From positions 148,735 through 212,734 of the forward strand of contig NZ_LOKX01000002.1 in NCBI RefSeq assembly GCF_002211285.1: a stretch of DNA of 64,000 nt, given 5' to 3'. Position numbers and translations under genes: made by a program. The notes below the pieces were generated by a model that saw only the letters and a list, made by a program, of their open reading frames with translations, was not told where the DNA came from and searched no databases. Below, one piece after another: positions 1-7,658 of this stretch; position 1 is the stretch's first letter, and each line of letters opens with the position of its first letter. The stretch comes from Rhizobium sp. R635. Lineage in GTDB: Bacteria > Pseudomonadota > Alphaproteobacteria > Rhizobiales > Rhizobiaceae.

Positions 1-291
1 GTGCAAGGCGCGGGCAAAACGCGGAAACGGCACGACCAGCGCGCCGTCAGGCGCCGGGAGAGCCTTCAGCAACAGCGATCTGAGATCCGCGGCTGCCGCC
101 TGCAGCACCGGAACCGGCTTGTTGGCGCTGATATGAAATATCCGTCCTGCCTGGTCGGTCAGTCGCGTGCCGGCCAGTGCGGGCACCGCAGCGCCGAGGC
201 CGATCGACAGCACCGCAACCGTATTGGCGAGTTCGCCGGCAGGCAGCGCCGGCTCGACGATCACCGCGACACGCCAGTCCTCACTTGTCAT
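1..291 (-). CDS. DUF2000 family protein (C-terminus beyond window)
   Basis: The first 97 residues are visible and the frame runs off the left edge. The start at 291 (MTSEDWRVAV) is the first ATG that stays open; an ATG at 295 stops after four codons. The pattern of an N-terminal strand followed by PALPAGELANT and GLGAAVPALAG fits the DUF2000 family, small single-domain proteins with a fold related to peptidyl-tRNA hydrolase and no firmly assigned role. It is divergent from an Lrp/AsnC regulator with a 136-bp shared upstream region, which suggests that regulator controls it. The family call comes from recalled family features rather than a search. Confidence 0.7.
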   Translation of the reverse strand, partial: MTSEDWRVAVIVEPALPAGELANTVAVLSIGLGAAVPALAGTRLTDQAGRIFHISANKPVPVLQAAAADLRSLLLKALPAPDGALVVPFPRFARALH

Positions 292-427
292 TCATCGTTC
301 TCCGTTCTTCGTTCTATTTCGAATTTATCGAAAGCCGGAGAAATATCCTGCCTATTCCTGTCGTCCCGCCCACGCATTTGGTAGGATCTACCCGACAATC
401 GGGAAAAATCGAAAGGACATACCGATC

Positions 428-913
428 ATGGATTTCGAGCCGGGCGATATCCGCATATTGAAGGCGTTGCAGAGCGAGGGACGGCTGACCAATCAGGAGC
501 TTGCAGAACGCGTGGGGATGTCGACCTCGCCCTGTTGGCGCAGGGTGAAAAGATTGGAGGAGGCCGGTGTCATCCGCGGTTATCAGGCCGTCATCGATCG
601 CCGCGCCGTCGGCCTCGGCGTCCTCGCCTTCGTGCGTGTGCAGATCGACACGCATTCCCATGACGAGGCCGAGCGGTTCGAGCGCGAAGTCGGTGAACTG
701 GAGGCGGTCATCGCCTGCTATTCCGTCGCCGGCGAAGCCGATTTTCTGCTGCAGGTGGTTGCAGCCGATCTCGACAGTTACGCCGAATTCGCGATGACCG
801 TGATCCGTCGCCTGCCCGGCATCAAGGAGATGCATACGATGTTCGTGCTGAAGGACATCAAGGCGTCGACGATGCTGCCCGTACAGGCGCCGGCCGCCGG
901 CCGTGCGCGCTGA
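428..913 (+). CDS. Lrp/AsnC family transcriptional regulator
   Basis: This 161-aa protein has the full Lrp layout: an N-terminal winged HTH (about residues 5-60, with LTNQELAERVGMSTSPCWRR as recognition region) and a C-terminal RAM/ligand-binding alpha-beta domain (about 65-150). The start at 428 is chosen because Lrp proteins begin a few residues before the first helix (MDFEPGDIRILKAL); the frame is open further upstream but non-conserved. It is divergent from the DUF2000 gene. Lrp proteins usually bind amino acids and control neighbouring transport or metabolism genes; the ligand here is unknown. Confidence 0.9.
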   Translation: MDFEPGDIRILKALQSEGRLTNQELAERVGMSTSPCWRRVKRLEEAGVIRGYQAVIDRRAVGLGVLAFVRVQIDTHSHDEAERFEREVGELEAVIACYSVAGEADFLLQVVAADLDSYAEFAMTVIRRLPGIKEMHTMFVLKDIKASTMLPVQAPAAGRAR

Positions 914-917
914 GCGC

Positions 918-1229
918 CTAAAAGGCTGTGCCGGTGGTGATCAGGTCGCAGGAGAGGCGCAAGCCGATCTGGTCGTGACACAGTTCATCGGCGCCGGCGG
1001 CAAGTTCCAGTTCGGCGGGAGCATCGGCGCGCAGGTAGGACTGTGCGAGTGGATCGATATGCATAGGAACGGCAGTCCAAAGCGAGGGGCGGCTGACATC
1101 GAGCGCCGATATGCCGGCCTTTTCGCCGCCCAAGGCACATGAGGCGATCGCCATGCCGCTTGCCGTAAAGGTGATGGCAAGGGCGATCTGGAGACAGAGA
1201 TCTGCGGCCTCGCGCAGGGAAACGAACAT
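918..1229 (-). CDS. small putative membrane protein with LW-x3-PM-x2-DP motif
   Basis: The protein has one hydrophobic segment near the N-terminus (about residues 10-30) and a C-terminal part of about 70 residues. It contains RPSLWTAVPMHIDPLAQSYL, which closely matches [20 protein letters not shown] in the BA14K-type protein at 44.5-45.1 kb, so it is very probably a real gene and a distant paralogue. The start at 1229 has a good ribosome-binding site (GAGG, 8 nt upstream); an in-frame ATG at 1262 is the alternative. The function is unknown, and a role at the inner membrane or envelope is inferred from the hydrophobic segment. It lies downstream of and convergent with the Lrp gene. Confidence 0.6.
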   Translation of the reverse strand: MFVSLREAADLCLQIALAITFTASGMAIASCALGGEKAGISALDVSRPSLWTAVPMHIDPLAQSYLRADAPAELELAAGADELCHDQIGLRLSCDLITTGTAF

Positions 1230-1368
1230 TGCGGCCTCATGCTGCGGATTGGGTTCTGTCATGCCACTAAGGCAGGCGACAGCGCCGATCCAGCGGCTTC
1301 ACCCGTTAAGGTTTACGCCTAACCATGCGCCGGCATGCGGGCACCAGCGCAGGTTTTTCAGAAATTTC

Positions 1369-1393
1369 GGAACAATGATTCCGAGGGGCAGTT
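1369..1393 (+). promoter_or_regulatory. EcfG-type (general stress) promoter
   Basis: GGAAC (1369-1373) is followed by 16 bases and AGTT (1390-1393). The alphaproteobacterial EcfG consensus is GGAAC-N16/17-CGTT, so one base of the -10 element differs. It lies 44 bp upstream of the secreted-protein start at 1437. Confidence 0.55.
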
Positions 1394-1436
1394 ACCCAAA
1401 GGTCATCCCAGATGAAAATCAAAGGAGGATATCCTT

Positions 1437-1763
1437 ATGACCAAATCCCTTATTGCCGCTTCGCTGCTCGCGATCGGCATGGCATCGTCAGCCTTTGCCC
1501 AGTCGAACCCGGATCCCATCGGGCCGACGAATGGCGGCTCGACCGATCCGAGTTCGGGTAACTATTCATCCGATTACACCAATGATGACAACGGCATGTA
1601 TCCGGTGCGTGTCGCCCCGGTCGATCCGATGACGACACAGAGCATCGGCCGACCGCAGGCGATGGAATGCCCTGGCATGCCCCAGCAGATGTCGGGCGTC
1701 GACACGCGCGGCGGCCAGAGCGGCGCATCGATCAGCGGAGCCTGCCGCGAATACGACAACTGA
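1437..1763 (+). CDS. small secreted protein, unknown function
   Basis: This 108-aa protein starts with a clear Sec signal peptide (MTKSLIAASLLAIGMASSAFA, cleavage after AFA near residue 21). The mature part is polar, Pro/Gly/Ser/Asp-rich and probably disordered, with two cysteines (Cys78 in MECPGMP and one near the C-terminus in GACREYDN) that could form a disulfide in the periplasm. AAAGGAGGA sits 8 nt before the ATG, a strong ribosome-binding site. A near-consensus EcfG promoter upstream suggests expression in the general stress response. A strong terminator follows. No domain is recognised. Confidence 0.8.
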   Translation: MTKSLIAASLLAIGMASSAFAQSNPDPIGPTNGGSTDPSSGNYSSDYTNDDNGMYPVRVAPVDPMTTQSIGRPQAMECPGMPQQMSGVDTRGGQSGASISGACREYDN

Positions 1764-1785
1764 GCAAGCCGACCTTCGCTTGCGT

Positions 1786-1813
1786 AAAAGGCCGGTTCAC
1801 GCCGGCCTTTTTT
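1786..1813 (+). terminator. Rho-independent terminator
   Basis: AAAAGGCCGG (1786-1795) pairs with CCGGCCTTT (1802-1810) and is followed by a T run. It ends the transcript of the secreted protein at 1437. Confidence 0.85.
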
Positions 1814-1856
1814 CCGTCGTGACGGTGATGAAGAACGTCGTTCCGGATGAAACTTT

Positions 1857-1882
1857 TGATCCGGGCGTTCCGTACATCCGTA
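1857..1882 (+). promoter_or_regulatory. putative RpoE/ChrR-type ECF promoter of phrB
   Basis: TGATCC (1857-1862), 17 bases, then GTA (1880-1882). The same TGATCC-N17-GTA pattern occurs upstream of the chrR-like gene (6456-6431, minus strand). The -35 half matches the TGATC element of Rhodobacter sphaeroides RpoE promoters, which drive photolyase and cfa genes in the singlet-oxygen response. It lies 31 bp before the phrB start. Confidence 0.55.
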
Positions 1883-1913
1883 GGATGTCGCACAAATAGG
1901 GGGAAAGGCTTCA

Positions 1914-3362
1914 TTGGCACAGGACGGGCTAAAACCGGTTATTCTCTGGTTTCGCAAGGACTTGCGCCTTGACGACAACCAGGCTCTCAACGCTGCCCAC
2001 CTCTCGGGGCGGCCGGTCATCCCGCTTTATATCAGGGAAGCCGGGACAGGCGCCGCTCCGCCCGGCGCTGCCCAGGCATGGTGGCTGCACCATTCGCTCG
2101 AAGCACTCGACGGGTCGCTGCTCAAGCGGGGCGGACGACTGCTCCTTGCAAGCGGCCAGGCGCTGGAGGTGCTCTGCACCATCATCAGGGATAGCGGTGC
2201 CGAAGCCGTCTTTTGGAACCGGCGCTACGATCCGCCGGGGATCGCTGTCGACATCCGCATCAAGCAGGAGCTGGAAAAGCAGGCGATAGATGCAAGGAGC
2301 TTCGGCGGTCAGTTGCTGCATGAACCCTCCAGGCTGATGACCGGCAGCGGCGCACCCTATCGCGTCTACACGCCGTTCTGGCGTGCGCTGGAGAAGACCG
2401 GCGAACCGAAGCCGCCGCTGGACGCACCCTCAAAGCTGCGGCTGGCATCAAAACTTCCGGCGTCGGAAAGCCTGGCAAGCTGGAAGCTGCTGCCGACGAA
2501 GCCGGATTGGGCAAGAGATTTCGTCGATCTCTGGACGCCGGGCGAAGAAGGCGCGCAGGAGAGGCTCGGCTCCTTCGTCGAGGAAGCTCTCGATGGTTAC
2601 AAAGAAAACCGCGACTATCCCGCCAAGCAAGCGACTTCAATGCTGTCGCCGCATCTGGCGCTCGGCGAGATTTCCCCTGCCCGCATATGGGATGCGACGC
2701 GCGGCCTGTCGAAACGCGTGCCGGCATCCGACATCGTGCACTTCCGCAAGGAGATCGCCTGGCGCGAATTTTCCTATCACCTGCTCTTCCATTTCCCGCG
2801 ACTTGCCTCGGCCAACTGGAACGATCGCTTCGACGGCTTCGAATGGCGCGATGATGGCGAAGATTTCGAAGCGTGGCGGCGCGGCATGACCGGCTATCCG
2901 ATCGTCGATGCCGGCATGCGCCAGCTCTGGCGCCACGGCTGGATGCACAATCGCGTGCGCATGATCGCTGCTTCCTTTCTCATCAAGGACCTGATGATCG
3001 ACTGGCGCCGGGGCGAAGCCTGGTTTCGGGATACGCTTGTCGATGCCGACCCGGCTAACAATGCGGCAAGCTGGCAATGGGTGGCGGGCTCGGGAGCGGA
3101 CGCCTCGCCTTTCTTCCGTATCTTCAATCCGGTGCTGCAGGGGGAAAAATTCGATCCCGCCGGCGATTATGTCAGGGCTCATGTGCCGGAACTTCGAGGG
3201 CTTACGGCAAAATACATTCACCGGCCCTTCGAGGCGCCGAAGAGCGTACTCGACGAGGCCGGCATCATCCTCGGCCAGACCTATCCTGAGCCGATCGTCG
3301 ATCATGCCCGCGCCCGCGACCGGGCGCTCGCGGCCTATAAAGCCACGAGGGATGCCGCATGA
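1914..3362 (+). CDS. phrB: deoxyribodipyrimidine photolyase (CPD photolyase/cryptochrome family)
   Basis: This 482-aa class I photolyase uses blue light and reduced FAD to split cyclobutane pyrimidine dimers. The N-terminal Rossmann-like antenna domain begins VILWFRKDLRLDDNQAL. The helical FAD domain holds the family signatures WREFSYHLL, GYPIVDAGMRQL and the region WMHNRVRM...DADPANNAASWQWVAGSG around residues 340-400. Length is normal for the family. The start is TTG at 1914, preceded by AGGGGGAAAGG; no nearby ATG fits. It heads a photo-oxidative-stress neighbourhood with cfa, an SDR and chrR, and has an ECF-type promoter shared in pattern with chrR. Confidence 0.95.
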   Translation: MAQDGLKPVILWFRKDLRLDDNQALNAAHLSGRPVIPLYIREAGTGAAPPGAAQAWWLHHSLEALDGSLLKRGGRLLLASGQALEVLCTIIRDSGAEAVFWNRRYDPPGIAVDIRIKQELEKQAIDARSFGGQLLHEPSRLMTGSGAPYRVYTPFWRALEKTGEPKPPLDAPSKLRLASKLPASESLASWKLLPTKPDWARDFVDLWTPGEEGAQERLGSFVEEALDGYKENRDYPAKQATSMLSPHLALGEISPARIWDATRGLSKRVPASDIVHFRKEIAWREFSYHLLFHFPRLASANWNDRFDGFEWRDDGEDFEAWRRGMTGYPIVDAGMRQLWRHGWMHNRVRMIAASFLIKDLMIDWRRGEAWFRDTLVDADPANNAASWQWVAGSGADASPFFRIFNPVLQGEKFDPAGDYVRAHVPELRGLTAKYIHRPFEAPKSVLDEAGIILGQTYPEPIVDHARARDRALAAYKATRDAA

Positions 3363-3538
3363 AGCAATTTTCGTCCCGCTCCGCCTCGGCTGAAGATCAC
3401 CGTCATCGGCTCCGGCCCCATATACTTGCGGACGCAGCGGAATAACATTAACGTTCAAGTAATGGCCGGAGGCCGCCCGAGCACATCGTCAGGGATGTGT
3501 CATCGTCCTTAACCGGCAAAAAATGCTGGAGGAGGAAG

Positions 3539-4798
3539 ATGAGCAAGGCGCAGGACTGGAATCTGCTGGCCCGGGACGCGGTGACGCTGACGGCCGAAAA
3601 CATATCCCGTCTCGTGAAGGGTCTGCCGTTCAAGGCAAAGCTGGCGCTGCGCGGGCTTCTGCGCATGCAGCACGGTTCGCTTGCCGTGACCCTGCCCGAC
3701 GGCCGCAGGCTGCTGATCGAAGGAAAGAAGGCCGGGCCGAAGGCGGCACTCAGCCTCCACAACTGGAACCTTGCCTACCGGGCGCTGACGAGCGGGACGA
3801 TCGGGGTCGCCGAGACCTATATGGACGGCGACTGGGACAGTCCCGACATCACTGCCTTCCTCGAACTCTTCCTCGTCAACGGCGAGGCCGCTTTCAGCTA
3901 TGCGCATGGCAAGCACGGCGTCGGCCGCCTCGTCGAGCGTGTGCGCCACTGGATGAACGCCAATACCAGGACGGGCTCCAGGCGTAACATCTCCGCCCAT
4001 TACGATCTCGGCAACGATTTCTACAAGCAATGGCTCGATCCGAGCATGACGTACTCCTCCGCGCTCTACTCCACAGGCGCCAACGACCTGCAATCGGCGC
4101 AGAACGCCAAGTACCGCGCGCTTGCCGAAGCGACCGGCATCAGGCCCGGGGATCACGTGCTGGAGATCGGCTGCGGCTGGGGCGGTTTTGCCGAATTCGC
4201 CGCCGGCGAGCTGAACTGCAAGGTAACGGGCCTGACCATCAGCCGCGAGCAGCTCTCCTTCGCCGAAGAGCGCATCCGTAAAGCCGGCCTCGAGGATCGC
4301 GTCGAATTCCGTTTCCAGGACTATCGCGACGAGGCTGGGGTTTACGACCGGATCGTTTCGATCGAGATGTTCGAGGCGGTCGGTGAAAAATACTGGCCGT
4401 CCTATTTCTCCAAACTCCGGCAATGTCTGAAGCCGGGCGGCAAGGCCGGCCTGCAGATCATCACGATCAGCGCAGAATCCTTCGACCAGTATCGCAGCAA
4501 TCCCGATTTCATCCAGAAATATGTCTTCCCCGGCGGCATGCTGCCGACGCGCAACCATCTCGCCGACTTGGCCGGCAAGGTCGACCTGTCACTAGTCAGG
4601 GACTTCAGCTTCGGGCTCGACTATGCCCGGACGCTCGCCGAATGGCGCGAGCGTTTCTGGTCGGTCTGGGAACGCATCCGCCCTATGGGCTTCGACGATC
4701 GCTTCAAGCGGCTCTGGGAATTCTATCTGTTCTATTGCGAAGCCGGCTTCCGCGCCCGCAACATCGATGTGCGCCAGGTCGTGTTCTCGCGCCGTTGA
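3539..4798 (+). CDS. cfa: cyclopropane-fatty-acyl-phospholipid synthase
   Basis: This 419-aa SAM-dependent enzyme methylenates the double bond of unsaturated acyl chains in membrane phospholipids, a membrane-hardening response to oxidative and acid stress. The SAM-binding motif VLEIGCGWGGFAEFA (about residues 206-220) and the family motifs NISAHYDLGNDFY and IVSIEMFEAVGEKYWP are present. The start at 3539 (MSKAQDWN) has GGAGGAGGAAG immediately upstream; a longer frame from 3497 lacks a ribosome-binding site. It is convergent with the SDR gene with no spacer. In R. sphaeroides a cfa gene and a photolyase gene are both targets of RpoE-ChrR, consistent with this neighbourhood. Confidence 0.93.
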   Translation: MSKAQDWNLLARDAVTLTAENISRLVKGLPFKAKLALRGLLRMQHGSLAVTLPDGRRLLIEGKKAGPKAALSLHNWNLAYRALTSGTIGVAETYMDGDWDSPDITAFLELFLVNGEAAFSYAHGKHGVGRLVERVRHWMNANTRTGSRRNISAHYDLGNDFYKQWLDPSMTYSSALYSTGANDLQSAQNAKYRALAEATGIRPGDHVLEIGCGWGGFAEFAAGELNCKVTGLTISREQLSFAEERIRKAGLEDRVEFRFQDYRDEAGVYDRIVSIEMFEAVGEKYWPSYFSKLRQCLKPGGKAGLQIITISAESFDQYRSNPDFIQKYVFPGGMLPTRNHLADLAGKVDLSLVRDFSFGLDYARTLAEWRERFWSVWERIRPMGFDDRFKRLWEFYLFYCEAGFRARNIDVRQVVFSRR

Positions 4799-5635
4799 TC
4801 ATTTCACCGGATGCGGTGTCGCCGGGTGGTGACCAGTCGCCGCCGGCCGTTCCCGCCAGCCGGTCATACGGTTCACCAGCGCGAAGTAAGCGCCGTAGGG
4901 GAGCAGCCGCGCCAGCTTCAGCGGCGTGGTGAAGCGCTTCGGGAAACTGATCTCGAAGGCCTGCGATTTCAATCCGGCGGCAATCTGCCGGGCGGCTTCT
5001 TCGGCCGATATCAGGGCTGGCATGGGAAAAGCGTTTTTTTTCCTCATCGCCGGCGTGTCGACGAAACCCGGGCTGACGAGCTGGATGCGGATACCCATCT
5101 TGTCGAGATCGAACTTCAGGCTCTCGGTCATGTTGATCAACGCCGCCTTGGTGGCGCCATAGGCGGCACCCGTCGGCAGGCCGCCATAGCCTGTGACGGA
5201 GGAGACGATGGCGATCTGTCCCTGCCCTTTCGCCTTCATATGGCGGATCGCCGGCAACAGGCAGTTGACGACGCCGGAAAGATTGACGGCGAAGCTCCTT
5301 TCGAAATCGGCGCGGTGCAAATCCTCGGCATGAACAGGCACATAGACGCCGGCATTGAAGATCGCCATGGCGAGCGTGCCGTGCTCGTATTCGATGGAGG
5401 CCATGACATGTTCCATGTCCTCGGCATCGGTAACGTCGCCGTCGAGCACGATGATACTGCCGGAAAGGCCGCTGGCCTCGGCCTGCAGCTCGACCAATTC
5501 CTCATGTCTCCGCGCGGTGACGGCGACCTTGTATCCTTCGGCGGCGAGCGTCAGCGCGAGCGCCCGGCCGATGCCGGAACTCGCGCCCGAGATCCAGACG
5601 ATTCCATGTTCGGGACGGGCGATGAAATCACGCAT
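4799..5635 (-). CDS. short-chain dehydrogenase/reductase
   Basis: This 278-aa classical SDR has the NAD(P)-binding motif SGASSGIGRA (about residues 17-26), the NAG motif (IFNAGVYVP), a catalytic Ser in IVSSVTGYGG and the YGATKAA active-site Tyr/Lys. The C-terminal extension (KRFTTPLKLARLLPYGAYFALV) suggests association with a lipid or the membrane. It follows chrR by 98 bp on the same strand with no separate ECF-like promoter visible, so it is probably co-transcribed with chrR. The substrate cannot be named. Its stop abuts the cfa stop. Confidence 0.88.
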   Translation of the reverse strand: MRDFIARPEHGIVWISGASSGIGRALALTLAAEGYKVAVTARRHEELVELQAEASGLSGSIIVLDGDVTDAEDMEHVMASIEYEHGTLAMAIFNAGVYVPVHAEDLHRADFERSFAVNLSGVVNCLLPAIRHMKAKGQGQIAIVSSVTGYGGLPTGAAYGATKAALINMTESLKFDLDKMGIRIQLVSPGFVDTPAMRKKNAFPMPALISAEEAARQIAAGLKSQAFEISFPKRFTTPLKLARLLPYGAYFALVNRMTGWRERPAATGHHPATPHPVK

Positions 5636-5733
5636 GACATGTTCCTCCTGCTCTGCCTGATCAACACGAAAACAGGTCCGGAAGTTCTCTCATCTCCCGG
5701 ATTTATGGCTCTATCACACCATTGTGGCTGCTT

Positions 5734-6393
5734 TCAGCCGATGAGGTCGCTCATCATCTGACGAAATGATCCCGTGAGCCTGACCGGGCCGTCCGAAACG
5801 GTGAAGGCGATGCAGGGCCCGTCCGCTTCGGCGACCGGCCGGTGTTCGACCGTCTCGTCGGCAATGGAGATGTCGCCGGGGCCGAAATGGCCGCGTTCAT
5901 CGTTGAAGGCGCCGTCGAGGATGAGGATCAGCTCCATGCCTTTGTGGGTATGGGCCGGCAAGGCGCGGCCCGGGCGGATCCACATCAGGTTGACCTCGCA
6001 GCCGTCCCTGTCGAGAGAATATTCCTTGAAGCCCGGCAGCCGTTTGCGCCAGGGCACGTCCTCGGCTTCGAAGCCGACGAGATCACGCAATGCCCGTGGA
6101 AACAGCGCAGGTTTCGGCCGTGCGGAGGTAGGTGGTTCGGGAATGGGAGAAGCGGAAGCAAAAATCGCCTGAAGCTGCCTGTCCCGCTCGGCGATGGCAA
6201 TTCCAGCAGCATTTTCCAGCGCCTCTCCGGCCAGCAGTTCCAGGCCGTTCACAAAGCTGCGATTGTCCGCTTTCATTTCGAGATGGGACCGAACGAGCAC
6301 ACGCGCCGGCTCAGGCAAGGTGCCGGCCACATAATGCGCCATCAATGCATCGATCGTGTCGATATGCCCGTGAACCATCTGTGTTTCGGTCAC
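5734..6393 (-). CDS. chrR: ChrR-like cupin anti-sigma factor, zinc-site cysteines absent
   Basis: This 219-aa protein has the two-domain ChrR layout: an N-terminal anti-sigma helical domain (about 1-80) and a C-terminal cupin (about 110-200). The cupin metal ligands are all present as His148, His150, Glu154 and His184, each offset by seven from the R. sphaeroides ChrR ligands as I recall them. The N-terminal H-x3-C-x2-C zinc site is not conserved: His37 is kept but Lys41 and Asn44 stand where the cysteines should be. No ECF sigma gene lies next to it, although ChrR normally sits directly after rpoE. In R. sphaeroides ChrR holds RpoE inactive until singlet oxygen appears. The partner here must be encoded elsewhere, or the protein has another role. 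Confidence 0.85.
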   Translation of the reverse strand: MTETQMVHGHIDTIDALMAHYVAGTLPEPARVLVRSHLEMKADNRSFVNGLELLAGEALENAAGIAIAERDRQLQAIFASASPIPEPPTSARPKPALFPRALRDLVGFEAEDVPWRKRLPGFKEYSLDRDGCEVNLMWIRPGRALPAHTHKGMELILILDGAFNDERGHFGPGDISIADETVEHRPVAEADGPCIAFTVSDGPVRLTGSFRQMMSDLIG

Positions 6394-6430
6394 GCCCTGT
6401 TGCCGCCCCGCTTGGCTTTGTCGTCATCCG

Positions 6431-6456
6431 TACGGGGAAAGTCAATCTTCGGATCA
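6431..6456 (-). promoter_or_regulatory. putative RpoE/ChrR-type ECF promoter of chrR
   Basis: Read on the minus strand, TGATCC (6456-6451), 17 bases, then GTA (6433-6431). It has the same elements and spacing as the phrB promoter at 1857 and lies about 38 bp before the chrR start, as expected for an autoregulated sigma/anti-sigma regulon. Confidence 0.55.
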
Positions 6457-6614
6457 CCCGGACGGAGGCTTATTGCAGGCCCCACGCATTTCGGGGAAGG
6501 AAAGCGAAATTTTATCGCGTCCGCCACAGGCATGGAATAGCATTTCTTGCCAACACAGCCTTGTGAAGGGAAAAGACCGTTCCTAAAGTAAGAGTTCGAA
6601 TAGAGGCAGATTCC

Positions 6615-7652
6615 ATGACCTTCCACCCCTCCGTCCTCGAAGCCATCGGCAATACGCCCCTGATCAAACTGAAGGGCGCTTCCGCGGCGACAGGCTGCAC
6701 CATTCTCGGCAAGGCGGAGTTCCTGAACCCCGGCCAGTCGGTCAAGGATCGCGCCGCGCTCTACATCATCCGCGACGCGGAGCGGAAGGGCCTGCTTCGG
6801 CCCGGCGGCGTCATCGTCGAAGGCACGGCCGGCAATACCGGCATCGGGCTGACCTTGGTCGCCAAGGCGCTCGGCTACCGCACCGTCATCGTCATCCCGG
6901 AAACGCAGAGCCAGGAAAAGAAGGACGCGCTGAAGCTGCTCGGCGCCGAACTCGTCGAAGTGCCCGCCGTTCCCTACAAGAACCCGAACAACTACGTGAA
7001 GGTATCCGGGCGGCTCGCCGAGCAGATGGCGAAGACCGAGCCGAACGGCGCGATCTGGGCAAACCAGTTCGACAACGTCGCCAATCGCCAGGCGCATATC
7101 GAAACGACCGCCAGGGAAATCTGGAAAGACACCGACGGCAAGATCGACGGCTTCATTTGCTCCGTTGGCTCCGGCGGCACTCTGGCCGGTGTTGCCGCAG
7201 GCCTCAAGGCTTTCAATGCCGACGTCAAGATCGGCATCGCCGATCCCGATGGTGCGGCTCTCTTTGAATTCTACCAGAACGGCACGCTGAAATCCGAGGG
7301 CTCCTCAATCACCGAGGGCATCGGCCAGGGCCGCATCACCGCCAATCTCGAAGGCTTTACGCCTGATTTCTCCTATCGTGTCTCCGATGCCGAGGCGCTT
7401 CCCTATCTCTTCGACCTCGTCGAGAACGAAGGCCTGTGCCTTGGCGGCTCGACGGCGATCAACATCGCCGGCGCGGTCAAGCTCGCCCGGGATCTCGGGC
7501 CCGGCCATACGGTCGTGACGATCCTCTGCGATTATGGCAACCGCTATCAGTCGAAGCTCTTCAACCCGGATTTCCTGGTGTCGAAGGGCCTGCCCGTTCC
7601 GGGCTGGATGGCGAAGTCACCTGAGATAGACGTTCCTTACGAACCCGCGTGA
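6615..7652 (+). CDS. cysK: cysteine synthase A-type PLP enzyme
   Basis: This 345-aa beta-family PLP enzyme makes cysteine from O-acetylserine and sulfide, or runs a related beta-replacement. The Schiff-base lysine is Lys44 in NPGQSVKDRAA. The substrate-binding loop EGTAGNTGIG (about 73-82) and the phosphate loop GSGGTLAGV are present. It is longer than typical 310-aa CysK because of a C-terminal tail (YQSKLFNPDFLVSKGLPVPGW). It opens a plus-strand run with alaX (6-bp gap), sseA and a GNAT gene, which suggests a role in sulfur amino acids. Assignment to CysK rather than another family member is by overall similarity. Confidence 0.88.
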   Translation: MTFHPSVLEAIGNTPLIKLKGASAATGCTILGKAEFLNPGQSVKDRAALYIIRDAERKGLLRPGGVIVEGTAGNTGIGLTLVAKALGYRTVIVIPETQSQEKKDALKLLGAELVEVPAVPYKNPNNYVKVSGRLAEQMAKTEPNGAIWANQFDNVANRQAHIETTAREIWKDTDGKIDGFICSVGSGGTLAGVAAGLKAFNADVKIGIADPDGAALFEFYQNGTLKSEGSSITEGIGQGRITANLEGFTPDFSYRVSDAEALPYLFDLVENEGLCLGGSTAINIAGAVKLARDLGPGHTVVTILCDYGNRYQSKLFNPDFLVSKGLPVPGWMAKSPEIDVPYEPA

Positions 7653-7658
7653 GACCCC

